DNA of 64,000 nucleotides from Planctomycetota bacterium. Lineage in GTDB: Bacteria > Planctomycetota > Phycisphaerae > UBA1845 > UTPLA1. Below, piece after piece: positions 44,617-55,012 of the stretch. The stretch spans positions 124,001 to 188,000 of the forward strand of contig QEVG01000004.1 of NCBI GenBank assembly GCA_003576905.1, in the 5' to 3' direction. The stretch's first letter is position 1; every line of letters begins with the position of its first letter. The position numbers and the translations under genes were made by a program. The notes under the pieces are model-generated. The model was not told the origin of the DNA. It was given only the letters and a program-made list of their open reading frames with translations, and ran no database searches.

Positions 44617-45689
44617 TGACGGTCGTACCGGGTCGACAGGGAAGCAGGATCGCGGCGCTGGCGCTGTCGACACTGACGGCGTTCGCCGGCGCGCCGCGGG
44701 CCCAAGGCCAGCCACCTCCGAAGTATCCTCCGCTTGTTGACCAGAAGACCCAGGCGGCAATCGACAAGGGTTTGAAGTATCTCGCTTCGCGGCAGAGCTC
44801 CGACGGGTCGTTCCGCGAGCAGGGCGGCATGGGCAGCTACCCAGTGGCGATGAGCGCGTTGGCCGGCATCGCCCTGATGGGCAGCGGCAGCAGCTCGACC
44901 CAGGGCCCCTACGCACCGCAGGTCCGCAAGACCGTGAACTACATCGTTCGATCGTCGCAGCGCGACGGACTGTTTACCCGCGCCGGCGAGGAAGAATCGC
45001 GCTCGATGTACGGGCACGGCTTCTCCATGCTCTTTCTGGCGGAGGCGCTTGGCACAGAGGAAGACCCCGAACGGATGGAGCAGATTCGCTTCGCCCTTCA
45101 GCAGGGGGTCCGGCTCATTGCCAAGAGCCAGAGCAAGCTGGGAGGCTGGCTCTACACGCCTGACATGAACGGCGACGAAGGCTCCGTGACCATCACGCAG
45201 GTTCAGGCCCTGCGCGCGGCGCGGAACGCCGGCATCGCCGTCCCGAAGCGCGTGATCGACAACGCCATGAAGTATCTCGAGATGTCGGTGCAGCCCGACG
45301 GGGGCATCGCCTATCGCGTCGGCATGACGGGCTCGCGACCGCCGATCACCGCCGCGGCGGTGGCGTGCTGGTTCAACGCCGGGGAGTACGACAATCCCAT
45401 GGCGCTCAACGCCCTGAGGTTCTGCAAGAAGAATATCGGCTTCGGTCCCGGCGGCGAGGGGACCTGGGGCCACTGGTATTACGCACACATGTACCTGGCC
45501 CAGGTGATGTACCTGGCCGGCGACAAGGAATGGAAGGACTACTTCCCCAAGATCCGCGATCGACTGCTCGCGGCGCAGGAGCCCGACGGCGGATGGCAGG
45601 GTGACTCGGTCGGCAAAATCTACGGCACGTCCATCGCCCTGATTATACTGCAATTGCCGTATAACAATCTGCCGATCATGCAGCGGTGA
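44616..45689 (+). CDS. Exported alpha/alpha-toroid protein (prenyltransferase/squalene-cyclase repeat)
   Basis: 357 residues with a signal peptide (cleavage near RAQG-Q). QW-type repeats of the terpene-cyclase/prenyltransferase toroid recur: DKGLKYLASRQSSDGSFRE, VNYIVRSSQRDGLF, MKYLEMSVQPDGGIAYRV, LLAAQEPDGGWQGD. The catalytic DxDD of squalene-hopene cyclases is absent, and the protein is exported, so a binding or scaffold role is more likely than cyclase activity. GGAGGAG precedes the start, which overlaps the previous stop. Confidence 0.87.
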   Translation: MTVVPGRQGSRIAALALSTLTAFAGAPRAQGQPPPKYPPLVDQKTQAAIDKGLKYLASRQSSDGSFREQGGMGSYPVAMSALAGIALMGSGSSSTQGPYAPQVRKTVNYIVRSSQRDGLFTRAGEEESRSMYGHGFSMLFLAEALGTEEDPERMEQIRFALQQGVRLIAKSQSKLGGWLYTPDMNGDEGSVTITQVQALRAARNAGIAVPKRVIDNAMKYLEMSVQPDGGIAYRVGMTGSRPPITAAAVACWFNAGEYDNPMALNALRFCKKNIGFGPGGEGTWGHWYYAHMYLAQVMYLAGDKEWKDYFPKIRDRLLAAQEPDGGWQGDSVGKIYGTSIALIILQLPYNNLPIMQR

Positions 45690-45705
45690 CCGGCCGCCTC
45701 GCCGC

Positions 45706-45723
45706 GCCCGCGCGGAAGCGGGC
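45706..45723. other. GC-rich hairpin between the toroid and moxR genes
   Basis: GCCCGC and GCGGGC form a perfect six-pair stem around a GCGGAA loop, 17 bases after the toroid stop codon. There is no T-run, so it is not a standard terminator. It could partly attenuate the downstream genes or protect the upstream message end. In DNA this GC-rich it may also be chance. Confidence 0.25.
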
Positions 45724-45784
45724 CCGCGCCGCCGCACACGCCAGCTCGTGCCGGGGGTTTGTTCCGCTCCAGAAAGGAATTCGC

Positions 45785-46852
<1,068 letters not shown>

Positions 46853-46886
46853 CGGCAGAAACGCCGAGACCGGGGTCGCCGAACCA

Positions 46887-47816
46887 ATGTCGAAAGTCGT
46901 CGCAAAGAACTATCTGCGTCCCGAAGTGCTTGCCCGGATCGGCAGCCTGGAGCTGCGCGCGCGAATGGTCGTCGAAGGCATCATCAGCGGGATGCATCGC
47001 AGCCCCTACCACGGCTTCTCGGTCGAGTTCGCGCAGCACCGCGAGTACGTGCCGGGCGACGATCTGCGCCATCTCGACTGGCGCGTTTATGGCAAGAGCG
47101 ACCGCTTCTACATCAAGCAGTACGAGGAGGAGACCAACCTCCGGGCGCATGTTCTCGTCGACGCGTCGTCCTCCATGCGTTATCCGGAACACGACACGGC
47201 GACGGGGCGCATGACCAAGTTTGACTATGCCGCGACGCTGGCGGCATCGCTGGCATACATGCTCATTCACCAGGGAGACGCGGTGGGACTGATGCTCTTC
47301 GACGACCAGGTGCGCGTCTCGGCCCCGGCATACTCGAACCAGATGCATCTTCAGTCGATCATCGGGCAGCTCGAGCAGGCCCGGCTCGAGCATCCGACCG
47401 AGGCGAGGGCGGTCTTTCCGCAGCTCGCGGCGCAGCTTCATCGCCGCAGCATCGTCGTGCTGATCTCCGATCTGCTTGCCGGCGTGCAGGACGTCATTCG
47501 CGGAATCGAGCGGTTGCGCCAGGGCAATCACGAGGTGATCGTGATGCACCTCCTGGACCACGACGAACGGGAGTTTCCGTTCCTCGACCAGACGCAGTTC
47601 GAAGGCATCGAGGCGCCGGAACTGCAACTTTTGACCGATCCGCAGTCGCTTCGCTCGGGCTACCTCGCCGTCCTGAATGAGTTTCTGAATGAAGTCCGCG
47701 CCGCGTGCGTGAACCGGCGCGTGGACTATGTCAGCCTGACCACGGCGGAGCCGCTGGACGTGGCGATCCGCGGCTACCTTGCCCTGCGGGCGCACCTGAT
47801 AAAGGCCAAGGCGTGA
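46887..47816 (+). CDS. DUF58 protein with vWA-like domain (second copy)
   Basis: 309 residues. The family core YVPGDDLRHLDWRVYGKSDRFYIKQYEEETN is followed by a vWA metal site LVDASSSMRY (D-x-S-x-S) and the strand SIVVLISDLLAG. It is the closest partner of the MoxR ATPase encoded 34 bases upstream; in related systems the ATPase acts on, or together with, such proteins. It resembles the copy at 13488 only across the core, so the two diverged long ago or were acquired separately. Confidence 0.92.
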   Translation: MSKVVAKNYLRPEVLARIGSLELRARMVVEGIISGMHRSPYHGFSVEFAQHREYVPGDDLRHLDWRVYGKSDRFYIKQYEEETNLRAHVLVDASSSMRYPEHDTATGRMTKFDYAATLAASLAYMLIHQGDAVGLMLFDDQVRVSAPAYSNQMHLQSIIGQLEQARLEHPTEARAVFPQLAAQLHRRSIVVLISDLLAGVQDVIRGIERLRQGNHEVIVMHLLDHDEREFPFLDQTQFEGIEAPELQLLTDPQSLRSGYLAVLNEFLNEVRAACVNRRVDYVSLTTAEPLDVAIRGYLALRAHLIKAKA

Positions 47817-47884
47817 CGCGGGCCGAGTGGACTCGCGCATCCTGAATCGAGGACTTTCTTCCACGCATTGAGCGACGTGTATTC

Positions 47885-50194
47885 ATGCCGACCTGGCTGT
47901 CCAGCTTCATGTTGAATCCGGCCCTGGCCGCCGGCGCTGCCGCCGTGGCCAGCCCGATCCTGATTCACCTGCTCTCGCGTCGGCGCTTTCGCCGCATTCG
48001 CTGGGCGGCCATGGACTTTCTGCTCGAAGCGCAGCGGCGCAACCGCCGCCGCGTCCGCCTTGAACAGCTCATTCTTCTCATCCTGCGCTGCCTGGCGATC
48101 TTTCTGCTCGCCCTGGTGATGACCCGGCCCTTCATCCGCCCCAGCGTGCTCGGGGCCGTCAGTTCGGCCGGGCGCACCGAACGGATCATTCTCATCGATG
48201 ATTCCTACTCGATGGACTATCGCAGCCCCGGCGGCGCGGCCGGCGGACGAAGCGTCTTTGCGCGCGCCGCGGAAGCGGCGAAGTACATCGCCCTTGCCGC
48301 CGCAGAAGAAAATGAGGCCGATTCGCTCACCCTGCTTACCGCCGGCAGTCCGCGTCAGCCCGTCGTTGCGCTCGCCTCTCTGTCCGAGGCCAATCTGAGG
48401 CAACTGGGCGACGCGCTCGATGCCGCCCGACCGACACAGGCTGCGGCCGCCCTACCGGAGGCGATCGACGCCGTGGCCGACATGATCCGCGCGCGCCCGA
48501 CGCAGGCCAGCGCCGTCGTGTACGTCATCAGCGACTTTCAGCGGCACGACTGGCTGGCGGACGAGGGACGTCAGGATCGCCGCAGCCCGGCGGAGACGCT
48601 TGCGGCCCTCGCAAAAGGCGGCAAGGGCGTGCGCCTGGTACTTGTTGACACGGCGATCGACCCGCAGCCCTCGAATCTCGCCATCACGGAGCTGCGCCGC
48701 GACCAGCCGCTGGTGGTCACCGGCGTGCCGACGCGCTTTGAACTGGCCGTCGCAAATTATTCGCCGCGCCCGGTCGAACAGGTCGAAATCAGCATCCGCG
48801 CCGGGGACCACACCCTCCCGCCGATCACGATTCCCGCCATCTCCGCCGGGCAGCTCGCCCGTGAGCCTGTCGAAGTCACCTTTGCCGACGACGGCTCGGC
48901 CGTACTGGAGGCGAAGATCGTCGGGGCGAGCCAGCTCGGCGACGGCCTCGCGCTGGACAATGCCCGGCTCGCGCCGGTCGAGGTCGTTCCGGCGGTACGC
49001 GTGCTGATGGTCAGCGGAGAGCCCAGCGGCGACCCGTACAACGACGAGGTCTTTCTGCTGCGCACGGCATTGCGCCCCGAAGGCCGCGCCGCCAGCGGCA
49101 ACGAAATCGATGTCATCGACGATCAGGAACTGGAGGGCGCCGACCTCGCATCCTACGACCTGGTCGTCCTGGCAAATGTCGATCGTCTGGCGACCGTCGG
49201 CCTGCGCAACCTGGAGAGTTACGTCCGCGCGGGCGGAGGTCTGGTGATTTTCTGCGGCGACCAGGTTGATGCGGCCTATTACAACGACGCGCTGTACCGC
49301 GAGGGCGAGGGGCTTCTGCCCGGCCCGCTGGGGGATGTTCAGGAAGCTGCGGGCGGCGCGGCCGCGATCACCATCGGCGACTGGGACGCGGCGCACCCGC
49401 TCATGCGTGCCTTTATCGATGAACTCGCGTCGGTGCTGAGGCTGGTCAAGATCGACGCGTTTCTCAAGATGGATGAAGACGCCGCGGCTGCCGCGAGTCA
49501 GCCGGCCGGCCGCCCCGCCGCTGACGGCGCGACATCGTCCGTGCGTCCGCCGTCCCGCGTGATTGTCCGGCTTTCCGACCCCGATCATTCTCCGTTGATG
49601 ATTGAGCGTTCGTTTGGGCAGGGCAACTGTCTGCTCATCACCACCAGCGCCGATCAGGAATGGAACGAGTGGGCCGCGAGCTTCAGCTACCTGCCGATGA
49701 TGCTCGAAATCGTGCAGTACGCCGCGCGGCAGGCCGCGGCGACGCCGACGGCGGTGGTGGGCGCGCCGCTGACCTGCGCGATGGACCCTACGGTCATTCA
49801 GAAGTCCGCGCGAGCGCGGACGCCCGGCTACCCCGTCGAGGCGGAGATTCCGCTGGAGGCGAAAGTCGAGGCGGACCGCGCGGCACTGGTGTTCAATGAC
49901 ACCAGCCGTTGCGGCACCTACCGGTTCGAGATGACCTCGACGCGCGGCGAGCCGATCTCCCGGTTCGGCGCGGTGAATCCCGATCCGGCGGAGGCGAATC
50001 TCGCCCGGGCGTCACGGGCGGAGCTGCTCGAGGTCTGCGGAGAGCTGGACGTCCAGTATGTGACGGACGTGGCGGCGCTGGCCGAGAAGGCGGCTTCGGC
50101 GCGCATTGAAATCTGGTGGCCGCTGCTGATGGCGGCGATCGTACTGTTCATGACCGAGCATGTGCTCGCCTGGTGGTTCGGCTCGCGTGGGTAA
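47885..50194 (+). CDS. BatA/vWA-domain membrane protein (second copy)
   Basis: 769 residues. The BatA N-terminus (LNPALAAGAAAVASPILIHLLSRRRFRRIRWAAMDFLLEAQRRNRRR) has two helices around a basic loop. The vWA metal site is LIDDSYSMDY, then VVYVISDFQRHDW. A GATase-like/ThuA-type domain (about 360-500) and a terminal helix (WWPLLMAAIVLFMTEHVLAW) follow. The extracytoplasmic linker contains AAASQPAGRPAADG. It probably anchors the MoxR/DUF58 module in the membrane. Confidence 0.9.
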   Translation: MPTWLSSFMLNPALAAGAAAVASPILIHLLSRRRFRRIRWAAMDFLLEAQRRNRRRVRLEQLILLILRCLAIFLLALVMTRPFIRPSVLGAVSSAGRTERIILIDDSYSMDYRSPGGAAGGRSVFARAAEAAKYIALAAAEENEADSLTLLTAGSPRQPVVALASLSEANLRQLGDALDAARPTQAAAALPEAIDAVADMIRARPTQASAVVYVISDFQRHDWLADEGRQDRRSPAETLAALAKGGKGVRLVLVDTAIDPQPSNLAITELRRDQPLVVTGVPTRFELAVANYSPRPVEQVEISIRAGDHTLPPITIPAISAGQLAREPVEVTFADDGSAVLEAKIVGASQLGDGLALDNARLAPVEVVPAVRVLMVSGEPSGDPYNDEVFLLRTALRPEGRAASGNEIDVIDDQELEGADLASYDLVVLANVDRLATVGLRNLESYVRAGGGLVIFCGDQVDAAYYNDALYREGEGLLPGPLGDVQEAAGGAAAITIGDWDAAHPLMRAFIDELASVLRLVKIDAFLKMDEDAAAAASQPAGRPAADGATSSVRPPSRVIVRLSDPDHSPLMIERSFGQGNCLLITTSADQEWNEWAASFSYLPMMLEIVQYAARQAAATPTAVVGAPLTCAMDPTVIQKSARARTPGYPVEAEIPLEAKVEADRAALVFNDTSRCGTYRFEMTSTRGEPISRFGAVNPDPAEANLARASRAELLEVCGELDVQYVTDVAALAEKAASARIEIWWPLLMAAIVLFMTEHVLAWWFGSRG

Positions 50195-50254
50195 GGAGCG
50201 CGATCGGGGCGGCTACGCCGATGGAGCGGCCGCGAGGGCGATGGAGACAGGCGT

Positions 50255-52753
50255 TTGCGAAGCGAACTCGCACAAGTCAGACCGACCGAACGGCTGGAGA
50301 CGCAGCTCGAGCTGGCCCGATGGTCCTCGGACATCGGGCTTCTCGTCGGCGTGCTGCTTAGCGCCGTCGCGATCTATGCGATTGTCTGGTTGTACCGGCG
50401 CGAGTCGCGCGGGCAGCTTTCGCGGCGCATGCGCTGGACGCTGGCGGGTCTTCGCGTCGCCCTGCTGGGCCTTCTCGGCTTCATCGGGCTTGAGCCGGTG
50501 ATCGTAAACTACGTTCACCGCCGGATCGACGCGTACACGCTGGTGCTGGTCGACGAATCCGCCAGCATGTCCCTTGCCGACGCCTATCGGCTGCCGGAGG
50601 ACGCGCGGCGGGCGGAGGCGGTGCTGGGCGGTGATTCGCCGGAGGCCGTAAATCGCGCGGATCTGGAGGAACGATTGTTGACGGATCGCGAGAGCGGCCT
50701 GCTGCCACGGCTTGCGCGGCGCAACAAGCTCGTGGTGGCAAAGTTCAGCGATGTGCTGCGGCCCATCGGGGCGTTTCCGTCGGCGACGAGCGCCCCGGCC
50801 GGAGACGGGAATGTCGCGCCGGTCGACTGGACCGCGATCAGCGAGGCGGGGCTCGAAATCAATCCGGCGGGTTCGGCCACGGACGTCGGCATGGCGGTTC
50901 GCGGCGCGATCGACGGGGTCGGCGGCGCACCGATCGCCGGTGTCGTACTGCTTTCGGACGGCGGCTTTAACCGGGGCGAGTCGCCCGCGGTCATCGCCCA
51001 GATGCTCAAGGCCCGCGGCGTGCCGCTTTACGCGGTCGGCGTCGGCGATCCGTCCGAGCCGCTGAACGTCGTGGTGACCGAGGTCGCTGGTCCGCGTTCA
51101 GCCTTCAAGAATGATCCGTTCAGCGTGACGGTTCGGCTGGAAGCCCGGAATCTCGAGAACCAGTCCCTGTCGGTCGAGCTGCTCGAACGGTCCGCCGGTA
51201 CCGCCGGCACCCCGCAACCGGTCGATCGGCGGACGGTCCGCGTCAACGAGGATGGCACCGTCGAGCCGGTCGTCTTCGAGCGCAAGATCGCACGGCCCGG
51301 GGCCATGTCCTATGTCGCGCGCGTGGCCCCGGTGGAACACGAGGCCATCGCCGCGGACAACGAAAAGGAGATTCTGCCCGCGGTGCAGATTCTCGACGAC
51401 AAGATGCGGGTCCTTCTGGTCGCGGGTTCGCCGGTGTACGACTACCGGTTCCTCGCCCGGATGCTGGAGCGCGACGCGACCGTGGATGTGTCGACCTGGC
51501 TTCAGTCGGCGGACATGAATTCGGTGCGCGACGGCAACACGATCATTACCGAGCTTCCCGAAAAACAGGAAGAACTTTTCAAGTACGACGCGGTCATTCT
51601 GATCGACCCCGACCCGGAACAACTGGACCCCGCCTGGGGAAGCCTCCTGGCGGCGTTCGTGAGCGACCACGGAGGCGGCCTGCTTTACGGGGCAGGCAAC
51701 AAGTTCGCGGGACGCTTCTTCCGATCGCCGAATACGGCGTCCATCGTGGAGATGCTACCGGTCGTGCCGGAACCCGACGCCGAGATCATGCTTAACGAAC
51801 TGGGCCAGTACCAGACGCGCGCCTGGCCGATCGAGATCCCGGATGCGGCGCTGGGCGATTCGATTCTGCGTCAGGCCGACAACCTGGCGGAGAACCGCGC
51901 GGTCTGGTCGGCCCTGGACGGCGTGTACTGGCACTTCCCGGTGCGCCGCGAAAAGCCCGTGGCAGTGACACTAATGCGGCACTCAAATCCGCGCATGGTG
52001 AGCAGCTTCGGCCCGCACGTGCTCCTGGCGACGCAGTTCGTCGGCAGCGGCCGCTGCGTGTACCTGGGCCTTAACTCGACCTGGCGATGGCGAAAGCACG
52101 ACGAGAAGTACTTCAATCGCTTCTGGATTCAGATGACGCGCTACCTGGTCGAAGGGCGCCTCCTCGGCGGTCGAAGCCGCGGCATGATTCTCACTCCGAA
52201 AGATCAGTTTGACCTCGGCGAGTCCGTTCCCGTGACCGTCCGGGCGCTCGACGAGCGCTTCGATCCGCTCCTCGTGCCGGAGTTGGAGCTTGTCGCCGCG
52301 TCGACCTCGGGATCGGACGATTCCGGCGAGCCGCGGCAGCCGCTTCGCGTCACGCTGACGCCCGTGGTCGGCCGGGAGGGCTACTACCAGGGCCGGTTCA
52401 TTCCCTTGCAGGCAGGTACGATTCATCTTTCCGTGACGCTGCCGGGCCTCCCGACCGGACCGGGGCCAAGCCCGGTCCTGGAGCGAGACCTGACGATCAA
52501 CCGGCCCGCGATCGAGATGCGCAACACGGCGATGAATCGCGCGGCGCTGGAGCAGTTGGCGCTGGGCTCCGGCGGCCGGTATTTCGACGTCGACGAGGCG
52601 CCGCGGATCGCCGAACTGATCCCCGACAGCAGCCGGACGCTCGTTTCGCGCGAGCGGCCGCGGCCGCTGTGGGACAACGCGTATGTGCTCGTGTTGCTCG
52701 CGGTGATTGTGACGCTGGAATGGGCATTGCGCCGAAAGGCGCGGCTCTTGTAG
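50255..52753 (+). CDS. vWA/GATase-like membrane protein
   Basis: 832 residues from TTG 50255, chosen because GGAG lies eight bases upstream. Two N-terminal helices (about 28-48 and 67-90), then a vWA domain with VDESASMSL (D-x-S-x-S) and GVVLLSDGGFN. CARDB/Ig-like segments, a GATase1-like domain (RVLLVAGSPVYDYRFLARML onward) and a terminal helix (YVLVLLAVIVTLEWALRRK) follow. It is a paralogue in layout of the preceding BatA-type protein but longer. Together they form the membrane part of the MoxR system. Confidence 0.88.
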   Translation: MRSELAQVRPTERLETQLELARWSSDIGLLVGVLLSAVAIYAIVWLYRRESRGQLSRRMRWTLAGLRVALLGLLGFIGLEPVIVNYVHRRIDAYTLVLVDESASMSLADAYRLPEDARRAEAVLGGDSPEAVNRADLEERLLTDRESGLLPRLARRNKLVVAKFSDVLRPIGAFPSATSAPAGDGNVAPVDWTAISEAGLEINPAGSATDVGMAVRGAIDGVGGAPIAGVVLLSDGGFNRGESPAVIAQMLKARGVPLYAVGVGDPSEPLNVVVTEVAGPRSAFKNDPFSVTVRLEARNLENQSLSVELLERSAGTAGTPQPVDRRTVRVNEDGTVEPVVFERKIARPGAMSYVARVAPVEHEAIAADNEKEILPAVQILDDKMRVLLVAGSPVYDYRFLARMLERDATVDVSTWLQSADMNSVRDGNTIITELPEKQEELFKYDAVILIDPDPEQLDPAWGSLLAAFVSDHGGGLLYGAGNKFAGRFFRSPNTASIVEMLPVVPEPDAEIMLNELGQYQTRAWPIEIPDAALGDSILRQADNLAENRAVWSALDGVYWHFPVRREKPVAVTLMRHSNPRMVSSFGPHVLLATQFVGSGRCVYLGLNSTWRWRKHDEKYFNRFWIQMTRYLVEGRLLGGRSRGMILTPKDQFDLGESVPVTVRALDERFDPLLVPELELVAASTSGSDDSGEPRQPLRVTLTPVVGREGYYQGRFIPLQAGTIHLSVTLPGLPTGPGPSPVLERDLTINRPAIEMRNTAMNRAALEQLALGSGGRYFDVDEAPRIAELIPDSSRTLVSRERPRPLWDNAYVLVLLAVIVTLEWALRRKARLL

Positions 52754-52798
52754 GAACTCACGCGCCGCGGCCTTCGCGGCGCGACGTGGCGAGGCTTC

Positions 52799-55012
52799 AT
52801 GGCTCGACTGGACGTACAAACAGACTTCCGCCGGGCGGTTCTCGACCCCCTGATCGCGGTCGGCCGCGCGCTCAAGCGCCAGGTCGTCGTGCAGGGGCTT
52901 TGCCGCTGCGCCGCCGTGCTGGCCGTCGCCGCAATCGTGCAGTTCGCTCTCGATGCACTCCTGGTGCTCGGCACGGGCCCGCGCGTTGCGCTTGGCATTG
53001 TCGTCCTCGGTATCGCCGGATACGAATTCTGGAAGTGTGTTCTGCGTCCCGCCGCGATTCGCGTTGAGCCGGGCGACGTGGCCGCACTGGTCGAGCGGCG
53101 AAATCCCGCCCTGCAGGATCGGCTCGCCTCCGCCGTCGCTTTCGCCACGGCCGCCGACGTCCGGCCCGAACGCGACTCTCCTGCGATGATCCATGCCGTG
53201 ATGGATGAATCGCGCGCCGCTGTCGCCGGCCTGCGCCTGGCAGATCTCTTCCGCCCGGACAGGCACCGCCGATACCTGATGATGGGCCTGGCTGCGGTCG
53301 GCGTCCCGGCGCTGCTGGCGATGTTCTTTCCCGATATGGTCGCGACATTTCTGGCGCGCAATGTGGCTCTGCGCGAGGTGCCGTGGCCGTCGCGCGTAAC
53401 GCTCGTATTGGAGGGCTTCACCGGCGACCGGTTGCGCTGGCCCATCGGCGACGACCTGATGCTCGTGGCCACGGCGCTCAACGAAGTGCCGCCCGGCGTC
53501 CGCGCCGTTTTTGAGTCCGCGTCTGGCGAGTCGGTCGTCCGCGAGATGGCCCGCCGGGGTGAGAACCAGTTCGTCCTCGACTACGGACCGCTCCAGAACT
53601 CAATGCGCGTCCGGTTCTCCATCTGGCGACTGGGCGTCGATGAGAAGACGCAGTGGTACACGATCGATGCAGTCGAGCGGCCATCCGTCCGCGAAGTCGC
53701 CATTCGCGTCACGCCGCCGGAGTACACCGGTCTGGAGGCCTTCACCCTCGCCACCGGCCAGACCTCCGCGGACATCCTCCGCGGCGCCCGCGTGCACATC
53801 CGCGCCGAGTTGAGCAAGCCGGTGGTCAAGGCGGCCCTCCGCACGTCCGACCAGGTCATCTCCGACGCCGCGATGGAGTCAGATACCGTGGTCAGCGCCG
53901 AGTTTTCACCCGTGCTGAGCGGTGCGTATTACTTCGATCTTCTCGACGCCGACGGGCTGACAGACACCCGTCCGGTCACCTACGGACTTCGGCTTGCCGC
54001 CGACCCGCCGCCGAAAGTCCGCTTCTCCCTGCCCGGCGCGGGCGAGATGCTCGTCCCGACGGCAATCCTGCCGCTGAATGTCGAATGCGAGGACAACCTC
54101 GGCCTCAAGCGGGTCGAATTGGTGCATGGTGTCGTGCCCGGTGAAGCGACGACCAGCCAGCCGGCCCCGGAGACCGAGGAACTCCCGAATCTTGAAGCGC
54201 GTCAACAGCGCTACACGGTCAGGCTGCCGTGGCCGCTACTTCCGCTGACTCTCAAGCCCGGCGATCAACTGACCTTGCAGGTGCGTGCGGAGGACTACCA
54301 GCCGCCCGCCGTCGCGCCAACGCCGGATCGGGAAGGCGTGCCGACAAGGACTGCGGCCGCGAACCTCGGGGAGTCGGGGCTGTATACATATCGGATCGTG
54401 ACGCCGGAAGAGCTGGCGGCCGAACTGTCACGCCGCGAGAGTGAATGGCGGCGCGAGTTTGAGCAGATTATCAAGGCGCAGGAACAACTGAATCTTCGCG
54501 TGACCGAGCTGTTCGCCTCGTCCGACGTGGAAACGGCATCGACCACGACTGCGGCGCGGCTCGGCCAGGAATCGCGCTCTCAGCGCCAGCAGGCCGGGCG
54601 GATGCGTACCGTCTCGCGGCAGTTCGAGCAGATCCTTGCCGAAATGGAAGTCAACCAGCTTGCCAACGCCGGCGTGCGCCGCCGGCTCGACGCCGGCGTG
54701 ATCGCGCCGATGCGCCGCCTGGTGAGCGAGGACGTGCCCGCGGTGGCCGAACTTCTCGAACAGCTTCGCGCGCAGTTCGACCGGCCCAGGGCCGAACAGG
54801 TGATCGAGGCCCAGACGCAACTGACGCGGTCGATGTACGCCATCCTCGCCAACATGCTAAAATGGGAAGGATACGACGAGGCCGTCTCGCTGCTGCGCGA
54901 CATCATCCGCCTCCAGGGGGACCTGAATCAGGACACGCAGCGCCGGCTCCAGAAGGAAATCGAAAAACTTCTCGAGGACGGCGCCGCGTCGCAGCCGGAG
55001 AACAACCCATGA
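52799..55012 (+). CDS. DUF4175-like membrane protein with C-terminal coiled coil
   Basis: 737 residues. Two helices near the N-terminus (about 35-80 and 160-180), then Ig-like beta domains (VTPPEYTGLEAFTLATGQ is typical of this group), and from about 540 a long charged coiled coil (EEWRREFEQIIKAQEQ-type heptads). The organisation matches DUF4175-like proteins found next to MoxR/BatA clusters, though the assignment is by resemblance only. The C-terminus ends ASQPENNP and a middle linker has TTSQPAPETEE. It overlaps the next gene by four bases. Confidence 0.8.
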   Translation: MARLDVQTDFRRAVLDPLIAVGRALKRQVVVQGLCRCAAVLAVAAIVQFALDALLVLGTGPRVALGIVVLGIAGYEFWKCVLRPAAIRVEPGDVAALVERRNPALQDRLASAVAFATAADVRPERDSPAMIHAVMDESRAAVAGLRLADLFRPDRHRRYLMMGLAAVGVPALLAMFFPDMVATFLARNVALREVPWPSRVTLVLEGFTGDRLRWPIGDDLMLVATALNEVPPGVRAVFESASGESVVREMARRGENQFVLDYGPLQNSMRVRFSIWRLGVDEKTQWYTIDAVERPSVREVAIRVTPPEYTGLEAFTLATGQTSADILRGARVHIRAELSKPVVKAALRTSDQVISDAAMESDTVVSAEFSPVLSGAYYFDLLDADGLTDTRPVTYGLRLAADPPPKVRFSLPGAGEMLVPTAILPLNVECEDNLGLKRVELVHGVVPGEATTSQPAPETEELPNLEARQQRYTVRLPWPLLPLTLKPGDQLTLQVRAEDYQPPAVAPTPDREGVPTRTAAANLGESGLYTYRIVTPEELAAELSRRESEWRREFEQIIKAQEQLNLRVTELFASSDVETASTTTAARLGQESRSQRQQAGRMRTVSRQFEQILAEMEVNQLANAGVRRRLDAGVIAPMRRLVSEDVPAVAELLEQLRAQFDRPRAEQVIEAQTQLTRSMYAILANMLKWEGYDEAVSLLRDIIRLQGDLNQDTQRRLQKEIEKLLEDGAASQPENNP

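Noticed and set aside
44616-45689. Squalene-hopene cyclase
   Set aside because: The toroid repeats are there, but the protein is half the usual length, exported, and lacks the DxDD catalytic motif.
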